Positions 38,188 to 49,900 of a stretch of DNA of 64,000 bases are shown piece by piece. The DNA comes from Dermatophagoides farinae. Taxonomy: Eukaryota; Arthropoda; Arachnida; Sarcoptiformes; Pyroglyphidae. Position 1 is the stretch's first letter. Each line of letters starts with the position of its first letter. Both the position numbers and the translations under genes were made by a program. The notes under the pieces were generated by a model. That model saw only the letters and a program-made list of their open reading frames with translations, did no database searches and was not told the DNA's origin. The DNA is taken from positions 1,364,001-1,428,000 of the forward strand of contig NC_134681.1 in NCBI RefSeq assembly GCF_024713945.1, read 5' to 3'.

Positions 38188-40785
38188 TAATAATAATATA
38201 GAAATATAGTAAACACATAAAAAACAAGATGATGATGATGATCGTCATCAAAAAAAAATTTCATGTTTTTTTCATGTATATTTGTAATAATACAGCCACA
38301 TGATTCATATATTTATATACATTATTATTATACACGTTTTGATCGTATATACAAACTAATTTTGTAGTTTTTTTTTTCTTATTATCATTATTATTATCGT
38401 CATCATCATCATCATCATCAATGTCGTTGTTGTTATTGGTGTTTTTTTGGATAGATATTCGGGTGTGGACACCAAACACCAAAACAACAATAACAGAGTA
38501 AAAACAAAAAAACAAAAAACCAGATCAAATCAAACTGCTATGAATGAAAAAAACCATGTAACAACCTATGGTCTGTTTGTTTGTTTGTTTGTTTGATAAT
38601 TTGTTGGTTGGTTGGTTTTAAGGTCACAAGGTTTGTTTTTTTGTAATAGAATTTTGAAAAAATTGCAAACTTTTTAGTGTGAAAAATTGTTGCTATTCAT
38701 GAAAAGTGAATCCTTTTTTTTCCATAGAATTTTTCCGACTGAATCATCAGCTACTTAATCAACATCGAACCAGGCAGAATAATATGAAAAGCATAGCCAA
38801 ATTGTGATTCGATAACTGATGATTTGATGGCTGGTCGTCATTTTGTGAATCAAATTCATTCTTTTTTTCATATATATTTTCGATGAGAATATTCTGTGGA
38901 ATAAAAGTAATGATGATTACTAATTTATGATGATGACGATGGCGATGATACCATTTGAATTCGCTTATTATTATTCAGCACTAAATTCTTGCTCTGTGTC
39001 AACAAGAATTTTTTATTTTTTCTTTTTTTCTTTCTTTTTTTTTTGGTTTTTTTCCACAATTCTTTTCGCTTTTGTTCTTCTCTGTTTTCGCTGTTGTTGA
39101 TGAAAAAATTTTTTTTTTCCCAGGAAAAAAGTTATATTCTACACAGCATCCACAAAATATTGTCGAGCCAAGTCAATAATTTTTATCTGCTGCTGCTGCT
39201 GTTGTTCATCGACCAACGATGGTTATTTTTTTTTTTTTTTTTGGTCAAATTAATGTGTGTGTGTGTGAGAGAGAATTTATAAAATGAAAAAAAAATAATT
39301 GCTTTTTCGCTGGCTTTGTAGTTGTTGTTGTTGTTGTTGTTGTTCCAATGAAAAAAAAACGAATAAATTCTAGTTTGATATGGATTTTTGGATCTAAAAA
39401 AAAAATGAAAATGAAAAAATAAAACATCCAAATCCATCATGACTAGCTTGGAAATTTTTTTTTTATTTCATTTCATTTTTTCATGTGGACACGTTTTATG
39501 ATTATGATGATGATAGAAACTTTGACGGTTTTTTTTATGAACTTGTGTTTTTTTTCTTTTCTTTCCACTCACTCATTCATTCATTCATTCATTGATGATG
39601 ACGAATCATTTTCATCATCAATTTCCACGTTTTTTTTTATTTGTGGTCAAAGCAATATATTTGGGAAGAAAAATTATTCCAACACCCCCTCTTCTTATTT
39701 TCTCTCTCTCTCTCTCTGCTCACCACTACATTTTCATCGATTTTGATGATCAATTTTTATTATTATGTTTTTTTTCTTCACTGGAATGATGATATGAGAT
39801 AAAGTCCCGAGGGTTTGAGCTGTTGTTGTTGTTGTTGTCGTCGTCTATTTATTGTTGGATCATCATCAAATGTGTGTGTGTGTGTGTATCGGTCGAGTGG
39901 GTTTCGATTGATTATCGGAAATTATCCTGACACATCACACACACACTTGTTTGTTCAAAAAAAATAGACAATTTTGTTTCATTCTTGAGGCAAGAGAACG
40001 AAAAATTGTTTTTTATTTTCCTTTTCTTTCTATTTCATTCTCTGTATAGAGCAAAAAAAAAATTTCCGATAAATGTTAATGCCAACAATGATCGATAACG
40101 TTAATTGATTGATTGATTGATTGATTATGTTTGTTGTTTTGTTTTGAAAAAATTCAATTCCAATGTGAAAATGTGAAAATAAAAAATTGAATTTTTTTTT
40201 TTCGTTCACTATTCGTCTTCTTTGGTTGCACACACACACACACACACACACACACAACGTATGTATCCATGAAAAATGAAATCGATATATCGATAGGTAT
40301 GGATTTTTGACAGGTACGATATTTGTGAAATAAATTTCAAAATTTCAATTTTGTCAAATTCATTGAAAGTCATTGAAATTCATTCGTAAAAAAAATGTGG
40401 TAGTCATTTTTTTTTTTGTTTGATGGCATGAAATATTTTTGTCTGTTTGGATGATGCTATATTGCTAAATCAAAATGTAACCAGAAAGAAATGTAGCAAA
40501 AAAACAGAGGAAAAATTTTTTTTTTCTTTTCGCCCTCAAGGTCTGTTAACCAGAAAAATTGAAAATCTGCTTTTTTTTCACTTTGATTTTTTTGCACCAA
40601 AAAATTGAATATTTATTGCACTCGTTTTGGATAATGTGTCGTCGTCGTCGTTGTTGTTGTTGTTGTTGTATACACCTGTGTGCGTGTGTGTGTGTGTAAG
40701 CTTTCAAATTCAATTTCTCATCTTGACTAGATATTGAAATCATCACAGAATAAAAATCTTTCACATTTTTTTTCTTGTTGCTTGG

Positions 40786-40822
40786 TATAAATACCTGGTA
40801 GCATCGCAGTCATTTGGCATGA
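40786..40822 (+). promoter_or_regulatory. TATA-type core promoter of the secreted orphan gene
   Basis: TATAAATA at 40786-40793 is in good context, and pyrimidine-A initiator-like sequence (GCAGTCATT, 40806-40814, and GGCATGA just after) follows 20-33 bases downstream. The start codon is at 40950, giving a leader of about 130-140 bases without introns. Confidence 0.6.
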
Positions 40823-40949
40823 TAATCAATAGTGAAATAAATCACCGATTTAATTAGAAAAAGAAAAATCTTTTTTTTTCTGTAATTTTCCGACAAACTA
40901 AACTAAACTAGAAAAAAAAATTAATTTCCAAACATCAATCAAAAACAAC

Positions 40950-41798
40950 ATGATGGCAACAACAAGTGTTTACTACATGACATGTATCATATGTTTTCTC
41001 AACATATTCATTATTCAATTGATACAAATGTATCCGAATAATAAATTTCCCGCTGCTGATGATGATTATCATACAATTTTAGCACAATCTATGAATCAAG
41101 ATTATCACCACCACCGGTATCGACCACAACAACGTCGTCCGATTATGATCCCTAATAGTAATCATAGACGCCCACATATTCGTTCAGATGTTCACAAAAT
41201 ATTGGTGGAAAAATTATCTTCACCAACATCAACCACCAATGAACATCGGTCACAACAACAACATCATACACAATGTAATGCTACGGTTATTTCATCTAGT
41301 CGTTTATTAATACCGAATGAATGTGCACCAAACGGTAATCATATGGAAACCATACAAATTTATCCAGTAAATAATACAAATGATAAAATCATTCGTCGTA
41401 ATGGTCGTACTATATTCCGTTTACAACGTACAAAAAATAGTCTTGTTGAATTAAATGAAACAATTCCTGGAAGTAATGATAATAATAGGCCAGAATATCG
41501 ACAAGAACCACAACAACAACAATATCCATCCAATGCGATCGATATGATCAACAACAATGTTAATGAACCATATTATAATGAATTTGGTGATGAACAATTG
41601 GATGGACGACAATTTCTACCACCATTTATAGCACCACCATTTGTGGCACCACCAATAATTTCACCATTACCAATAATACCTGGTTTTGCATATGAATATG
41701 AATATTTTGAATATCAATGGTGTCGACCATATGCAATCGAAATAAGTATATGTGAATTATGTGTATGGGTACCAACGGTTTGTCCAATCATTTTCTAG
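40950..41798 (+). CDS. Predicted secreted protein, family unknown, single exon
   Basis: 282 residues with no introns. The N-terminus (residues about 6-26, YYMTCIICFLNIFIIQLIQ) is a strong signal peptide. The mature part is rich in His, Gln, Asn, Arg and Pro and contains several N-glycosylation sequons (for example NAT, NNT, NET). Cysteines are few: two mid-protein (TQCNAT and NECAPN, about residues 109 and 128) and four near the end in QWCRPYAIEISICELCVWVPTVC. A proline-hydrophobic stretch with PPFIAPPFVAPPIISPLPIIPG precedes an EYEYFEY acidic-aromatic patch. I do not recognise a domain. Support for a real gene: balanced amino-acid use unlike the repeat frames around it, a signal peptide exactly at the start, synonymous-looking third positions, and a TATA promoter upstream. 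The second codon is also ATG. It could be a lineage-specific secreted, salivary or cuticle-associated protein; that is a guess. Confidence 0.7.
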   Translation: MMATTSVYYMTCIICFLNIFIIQLIQMYPNNKFPAADDDYHTILAQSMNQDYHHHRYRPQQRRPIMIPNSNHRRPHIRSDVHKILVEKLSSPTSTTNEHRSQQQHHTQCNATVISSSRLLIPNECAPNGNHMETIQIYPVNNTNDKIIRRNGRTIFRLQRTKNSLVELNETIPGSNDNNRPEYRQEPQQQQYPSNAIDMINNNVNEPYYNEFGDEQLDGRQFLPPFIAPPFVAPPIISPLPIIPGFAYEYEYFEYQWCRPYAIEISICELCVWVPTVCPIIF

Positions 41799-41934
41799 TG
41801 AATGAATTTTATGATTTTTTAAAAAAAAAACTAATTGAAAATTGAAACGAAAAAAATTCATTTCACATAAATCTGTTCTGTTTGAATAAGAGAAAGAAAA
41901 AAAATTTCAAAATTTATTTATGACTTTTGAATGA

Positions 41935-41965
<31 letters not shown>

Positions 41966-42277
41966 TAAATACTTTTGATAATCTTATTTGAAACATCTTT
42001 AAAATTCACACAACACACACACACACAAATTATTATCAAATATATGCGTGGGCCGATGAAAATGAAAATGAAATAATCACATTTCATCATTGAAATCATC
42101 GACATTAATGATGTTTTTTCTTTTTTGATTCTTTCTCAAGTTTTTTTCCCTTTACAATAATTTTTTCTTTGATGTTAAAAACATTGACAATCTGAATAAA
42201 AAATTCAATGGAAATGGAAAAATAAAATTCGTTGTTAAAAAAAAATGAAATGAAATGAAATTACCATTTGGACTTGT

Positions 42278-42390
<113 letters not shown>

Positions 42391-43592
42391 GTTTGAACAT
42401 GAAAATGGTTAATATTTTTTTCCATTTCTCTATCTCTTCCAAAAGAAAATCAGATAACAGAAAAAAATGGCAATCTTGCAATTAGTTTTTTTACCTTTTT
42501 TTTTGATAACCCAACTATCACCACCACCACCAACAACACCGCCACCCCCGCACGCACGAATAAACAACGCCAAATCAATTCCATCAACCAGGAGATGATG
42601 ATGATGATGATGATGAAAAAAAATTCATTTTGTCTTTTTATATTTATATTTGTCAACCAGATGAAATGTTTTCTTATGTGTTCCAAAATAAAAAAAAAAA
42701 TAAAAAACAACCAACCAACCAATGTTCATCATCTTTTTCATCATCATCCACTAAAAGAATTTACTTTTTTTTCTTATTTATCTTTGGTGATAAATAAGAC
42801 GAATGTGAGTGAGTGAGTGAGAGAGAGAGAAAAATACGAAAGCAAAAAAAAAAGTAAATCAAATCTTACAATTAAGGCAACATGGAATGCATCGAAGCAA
42901 AAACAAATATAAATCACACACACACACACACACATAGAAAACAAATGCACGCACTTCCGATTTTTTTTCACTTCACATTTTATCAATTGCCATTACATTA
43001 CATTTACGACTTTGTACAAAAAGGGAAAAAGAAAATTTTTTTTTTTTTTTTGTCAATACCCCAAATGCTTAGAACTAGAATTTGAAGATGATGTCGTTGT
43101 TGATGAAATGATGTTGTTGATGATGATGAGAAAGGAGAAAAAAAAACTTAATCAACTTATCTAGATGGCATAATCTTCTTAACTACTTTTCTTCATTCCA
43201 TTTTCGATTCTACATCTATTTCTAAGGAATATATCTATCTACATCTATATATAGTTTTAAGTCTTGTCTTTGGTTTTGTATTTGTTTTCGAAATATTTTG
43301 GAACCGGGTAGTTGTTGTTGTTGTTGTTTTTACTTCTTGTTCCATGTTTTCAATGTTTTTTTTTCATTTATTGAGTAAATTTCTTTTTCATTTATTCATT
43401 TACTTTTCTTTTTTTTTTTTGGTTAGATTGATTTTTTTTACCAGGATTATGGAACGCCCCTTGATGGGTGGATATTATTTATTTTTTTTTGTTACTTGGA
43501 TATTTTGTTAATTTGATGATCCACCATCATAAACAAACTAACTAACGAAAAAAAAAACAAACCAAGACATACACGCAAATTTCAAAATGGAT

Positions 43593-43625
43593 TCTATGGC
43601 TATTGCTGTAAGCAATAGCCATAGA
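43593..43625. repeat. Perfect 15-bp hairpin
   Basis: TCTATGGCTATTGCT at 43593-43607 is exactly complementary to 43611-43625, with the loop GTA. The arms are not simple repeats. T8 follows on the plus strand. Confidence 0.9.
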
Positions 43626-43677
43626 TTTTTTTTCCGTTTTGGTTTCATTCAGATGCAATAACTTTCTATCTTTCTCG

Positions 43678-43680
<3 letters not shown>

Positions 43681-43762
<82 letters not shown>
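43681..43762. repeat. (TG)41 microsatellite
   Basis: 82 uninterrupted bases of TG followed by TATG units. Alternating purine-pyrimidine of this length can adopt Z-DNA. Confidence 0.97.
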
Positions 43763-43771
<9 letters not shown>

Positions 43772-43880
43772 TTATGATGTAAACGTTGGTTCCATTTACT
43801 TTCTTACTTTTCGTTTGTTAGATATTTGCCATTATTAATTCCATTACATGGTGAAAAAAAACCGTATACACACATACACA

Positions 43881-43884
<4 letters not shown>

Positions 43885-43913
<29 letters not shown>
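43885..43913. repeat. (AG)n microsatellite
   Basis: A 29-base AG run directly after a CA run, giving a compound CA/AG repeat. A second AG run lies at about 44004-44022. Confidence 0.9.
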
Positions 43914-43916
<3 letters not shown>

Positions 43917-46900
43917 GGCCCACAAAGAGAGATGGATGGATGGATGGATACAATTCGTGGATTCTGTCTTTTTTCTCATCCAATATTGAATTGAGAAACA
44001 GAGAGGGAGAGAGAGAGAGAGAGAACTATACTGTGATGATGATGATGGGAGAAGAAGAAGAAAAAATGGAGAGTAGATTTTATTCAAGTCAATTTCATCA
44101 GTATTATATGGCTGTTCAAATATTCTATTTGGAATCTATTCTAATAATAATCAGTAAGAATATCCCCATAAGATTTCTGTCAAACAAAAACAAATAAAAT
44201 AAATCGAATGAATGAATGAAACAAAACAAAATGAAATAGGAAAAAAAAGTATAAAATTCATCACCGGCATTGAATTGTTTTACAATTTTTTTTTGCCTTT
44301 TCATTTGCATTAATAGAATAATAAATTGTAAGGTAATCAACACTATTGAAGTAAAGTGAAAAATTATCATTAAATAAGAATGAATTCTATTTGTCTACAC
44401 CTGTCTGTTTTTTTTTGTTTTGTTACTTTGACTCTTGGGAATATTTTCTTGATGAAAATATTTCCATTTCATATTTTGGTATTTGGTATTTAGTGTTTCT
44501 GTGTGCATGTAAATACCAGAATCATGTGTATACAATTGGATGGAGAAAATATTTGAAATTCTTTCAACTAGAAAATAACCAACTAATGTAACATTATATG
44601 ATCATCATCATATACGAAATAAAAGGAATGAGAAAAAAACTTTGAATTCTTCAACTTTAATGTATCACATATATGTTTGAGTGTGTGTGTGTGTGTGTGT
44701 GATGGGCAGAAAATTTGATTTTGATTGGGTGGCCCTGGTCTTTTTTTTCTGAAAACTTTTTTTTTATATTCTTTGATTATCAAAAAAAAAACTTTTTCTC
44801 TTTCTCTTCATGTGGGTGTAGTAATGAAAAATTTTCAATTGTCATTTGAACTTCTGTAAATTCTGATTAAATTATATTCTATACATAAAATATAATTTCA
44901 TTTTCATTGATCGAATAAAGAAAAAAATGAAAACAAAAACCAGGAAGAATCGAAATTAAACAATGACAAAATAGAGATTGTTATTGTATATATATATCGA
45001 TATATGAGCGTATCCAATTGATTTCTGGTAATGTGATCCCGGTGGTCTCATCCCCCTTCTTTTCTTTTGTTCGTTAAAAGTTGTACGTTGTTTTTTTTCA
45101 ATCAATGACTCAATGTTTTTGTCTGCGTATGGGTGTGTGTGTGTGTGTGATTAAGTTTAATCATTATTTCATCCATCCATTCTTTTTCCCTCTCTTTTTA
45201 CAAATGTTCAATGTGTTTTTTTTTCAAAAAAAAAAAAATATCCATCAATTGTAGTTGAATAAATAATAAACAAAAACCAACAATGTTCCAAGGTCAAAGG
45301 TAACGCGTGCCGACGTCTGTCTCGTGTGTGTGTGTGTGTTTTGGTGTATCACAAGGTTGGGTAGAATATCATTCATTAATCAGTACTAGTAGTAGTAGTG
45401 CATAGTAAGTTGTGTGTGTGTGTTTTTTTATTCATCACCAAAAAAAAAAAAAAACAAAAATATTAAACACGAGCTTCTGGATATTTATGTTTACTTTTTC
45501 ATTGTTGTTGTTGTTGTTGTTGTGGAACAAACCAACAACAACAACAACAACAATGAAAATAATAATAAAAAATTACAATTTTACAATCGGAAATTTATTA
45601 TTATCATTCGTAGTTTGTTTTTTTGTTCATGAATCATAATCCAATGACAATAGGAAAAAATTGAAATTGAAACGGATGGGCCGGTTATTATGTGTTTGAT
45701 GTGTTGTGGTTATTGAATGAAGCCAAAAAAAAAATTTTTTTTTTTTTTTGAATCTTCTAATACATTTAACAATAATAAAGACCTCCCAATAATGAAATAA
45801 AAAAAAAACACATAAGAACATAGTTATAGAACCGAACCAGAAAAAAAACCATCATCATCATCATCATCACCAGTACCAATACCAATACCAACCCCAGTTA
45901 TTATCATCATCATCATCACCTTGTTGCCATTTGAAGCTTGAAAGTAATTAATCATCAAGCCTATTATGCTCATATACTGTATATAGCAACACAAGTCATG
46001 AATCAAACAATCAAAATCGGCTTTGAAAACACACTGAATAAATGACTAAATGACAAAGTTTTATTCTTTTAATTTATTTTTTTCTTTGGTTTGGGTTTGA
46101 TATGGCAAAAGGAAATTTCGTGTATGTTTATGATGAATATTTGACAGGTAATTAATATGATTTACATTCACATATATATATATGATAATAATTACATGAT
46201 GATGATCATAACATAATTAGTCACAATATACATTCATCATCAAACCAGAATCTTGAATCTTATTCTTTTTTTTTGTTGCAACAATCTCAATACATAATAC
46301 AGAGAGATTATTTTGAATTAATGATAAATTTTTTGGCACATTTTCTTTCCATCCACTGTATATCGATCAATCAATTATATCCAGAAAGAGAGAAAAGAAA
46401 AGAAAGAAACACAAACAAACAGATTCAATTATCATTTAGCTTTTTGTTGTTGGAAAATGGAAAATAAATGTATTCCAAAAAAAAAAAAAATCAATTGAAT
46501 TTACGATGAGAATAATAACAGTAAATGAAAATCTAACCATTGTCATTTGAAGAATCATAATAATAATGATGATGATGATGATGATGATGGCAAAAAGAAG
46601 AAGAAAAATTCTTAATAATGGATGGAAATTGATTCTCACCAAAACACTTACTATCAATCTAATATAATGATAATGATGATGATGATGATAATAATAAAGT
46701 TGTGTACAACCACAAGATGGATACACACACACACACACACACACACACTATGGAACACACAACAAAAACAAACCAATCTTCAAACACCTGAAATTTATTC
46801 CTATTTTCCATTTTCCATTTTCACTTTTAGACAGAATTCCTTTTAGTTTTATTTATTTATTTATTTTTATATAGATGAATAGAATCAACCGTATAGAATA

Positions 46901-49900
46901 AAAACATCCAAATAGAAATAATAATGAAAAAGAAATTGAGAAAAAGAATTTTTTTTCTCTTTTTTTTTGATAAACCAAAGAAATAATTGTCTCATCTCAA
47001 TATTACATACCCACCTATGGTTGAAAAAAAACCTGTAGTTGTTGTGGTGACCGACTACGAACACACACACACACACTGAATCTACAGAATTCAGAAGGGT
47101 CGATTTCAGTGTTTTTTTCGTCTTCTTCTTCAATTCTGACTGACTTTTTTTTTAATTCTGACTGGCACAAAACAGCAACAAACCTGGATGGAATTTTTTC
47201 TCATTTTATCGTTATAAATTTTCTTTTTTTTTTTTTTTTACTTTCTGATGAAGCCAGTCGAACGAATAAGGGAGAAAATACTGACAAACAAAAATTACTA
47301 TTACTAATACCCAATCGTATAACTAATAATAATAATTCAACAACAACAACTGCACACACACACACATTCGTGGGACAAGTCCAAAAATGAAAATCGGTAA
47401 CAGTGAAACGGCTGTATAATACAAACATTTTTTTTCTCTCTCTCTCTCTCTCTACGGTACGTCCAACAAACAAACATTATTATAAACAACTGTAGAAACC
47501 AATGAAAAAAAAAAGAAATTGTTCCAATAAAGTATATACGAAAAAAAAACAGCCAATGAAATACCCGATTTGGATCCATCCGATGATGTTGATGTTGGTG
47601 GTGGTGTTGGTGGTAGCGAATACAACTTGAATGCCTCTACCTTTATTTATCACTACATACACACACAATGTGTCACATAATAATTTCAATTCATACGTAG
47701 AAAAAAAAAGTAGGAAAGGAAGCAAAAAAAAAAAAAAAAAATTCACAAGGGATATATTCATTCAGTGTTTTTGAATCATCGTTGACGTCGACGTCGTCAG
47801 TCGTCTTCTGTTTTTTTTTTTTTTTTTTTTTTTGGATGCGCCAGCGCTTACGATTTTCATTTCGATTATTATTTGTGTATACACACAGTTATTATATATA
47901 TATTGAATGATGAAAACAAAACAAAAAAAAATCCTCTGCTGTGCTATGTTTTCAAATTCAGACATTGAACAGCTTTTCACAGCAAGCATCAGTTCACATC
48001 AAACATTGATTCGATCAAGTTCCCAGATCCCATACACACACACAAATGACAAGCAAAAAATTTTTATTGCTGTTTTATCAGTGTTCAATTTCCAAGACTT
48101 TGCGTTTGTGCAAAAAAAAAAAAAAAAAAAAAAAACACCGAAGAATAAGCAGAAGAAAACTTTAACGAATTTCTATACAGTATTTTCTTGTGTTGTTTTT
48201 TTTTTGGCGTTTTTTCATATAACAACTTGTAGGTTCCAAGTGAACAGCAACATTTTTTATTTCATCCTACATTCATCATCATTCGATCAACATGGCATTT
48301 GAGCAACAATAATAATTTGATCTTTGTGTAATATGATTTCATTTTCATTGATTGATTGATTGATTAAACGATTGATTTGATTTGATCAAACAAATGAAAT
48401 AATTTTTTTTCTCTGTGTGTGTGTAGGTGTCATTAGTGTAGGTGTTTAACAGTTCATCAACACTATTGTTGTCATTTGTTTTATTTTATATAATGGATTA
48501 ACGAATTAAAATGTGTGTTTACCAGCTGAATTTTGAACATTTTGTTGATTGAGTTGAAAAAAAACTGAAAACAAACAAACAAACAAACAGATTTATGGCT
48601 ATAAAAATCAATCAATCCCAACATTTTGGACAATTGGTCAAAAAAGGTAATTTTCAAAATATTTATTTGTTTATTTTTTTCGATAAAATCGTAAAAAGTT
48701 TTGCTTAATCAATATTCGTTATTGAACATTTTGAATTTTTTGTTTTTCTGACTTTTTTTTCGCATAATATAACAGCCATAATGGCCAACAAAGAATATTC
48801 ATTTTAACTTTTTGTTTTTCACATATTATATAAAATTTAAAGCTAATTTAAATATTACACAGTGGAGTGAATGTGAGAGAGAAAGAGAGCGAGAAACAAT
48901 TCGCTGGAATAATGCAGTAGAATTCAGAGAAAAGTAAAAGAATTTTTTTTTGTTCTTTCTCATTATTATCATGCAAAAAAAAAATTTTTTTTTTGTGAAT
49001 ATTCCATTGGCTTTATCTAAATGGGTTATGATTTCTTTATTATTATTTTTATTACCTAAAGCCTAGAATATTCAGAGATATGATGAGAATGATGGAGAGA
49101 AACAAACAAACAGAATAGAATAGAAAAAAAATATTCAAGTTATCTACAAACAATTTGACCTAACGTGTATGTAGCGTGTTATATGTAATGTAATGTTTTA
49201 GATACGACGTTATTTACGGTTATATAACATTTTTTTTTTTTTTTTTTTTTTTTTGGTAATCAAACTGAAGTGAAAGAATGTTTGGATTGGCCATGTGTGT
49301 GTGTGGACAAAGTGACAGAGTAATTTTATTTTTTATTTTTTTTTTATTTTTTCTGTGTTGTTTCAATTTTATTTCATGCATAAAAATAAATGAAAATATG
49401 AAGAAGAATAAAAAAAAATCAAAAAAAAAAAAAAAATACCCAGGACAACCAGGTTCCATGTAGATCATGTATAAAAAATGGACATCAACACCATTATTTT
49501 CTTTCTCTCTCTCTCGTTATTTTTTTTCGGGAACCGTTTTTTTTCGGGTATTTGTATGTGTGTGTGTGTACGTTGTATCATATATGAATATTATAAATAA
49601 TCCCTATAGTCATAAAACTGGCAATATTTGCTCATTTCTAGTTTGATACACACACACACACACACACACATACACATGGTTGATTCAATGGTTTTCATTT
49701 TCATTTTATATGATTTTTTTTTTCCATTTTCCATTGTTATTTTATACTGTTTATGTCTCTTTTTCTGTATATAAATGACATAAACACAAGCACACATACA
49801 CACACACACAAGAGAATGAATAAAATTCCATGTATTATATAATATCGTTGAGCTAACCAGAGAGATAGAGATAGAGAGCAAAAAAAAAGAATAAAAAAAA

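Larger units (their letters stand above)
30180..40780. other. Gene-free AT-rich segment upstream of ACOX3
   Basis: About 10.6 kb of simple repeats and homopolymers: GAT/ATC, CAA/GTT, TG/CA, TAG (37095-37140), TATC (37957-37981), and many A-run/T-run abutments. Open frames are repeat translations. Non-repeat islands exist near 33060-33140, 34440-34515, 35530-35610 and 36410-36440 but none codes for anything I recognise. The ACOX3 promoter should lie in the first few hundred bases; no TATA box is clear. Confidence 0.6.
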
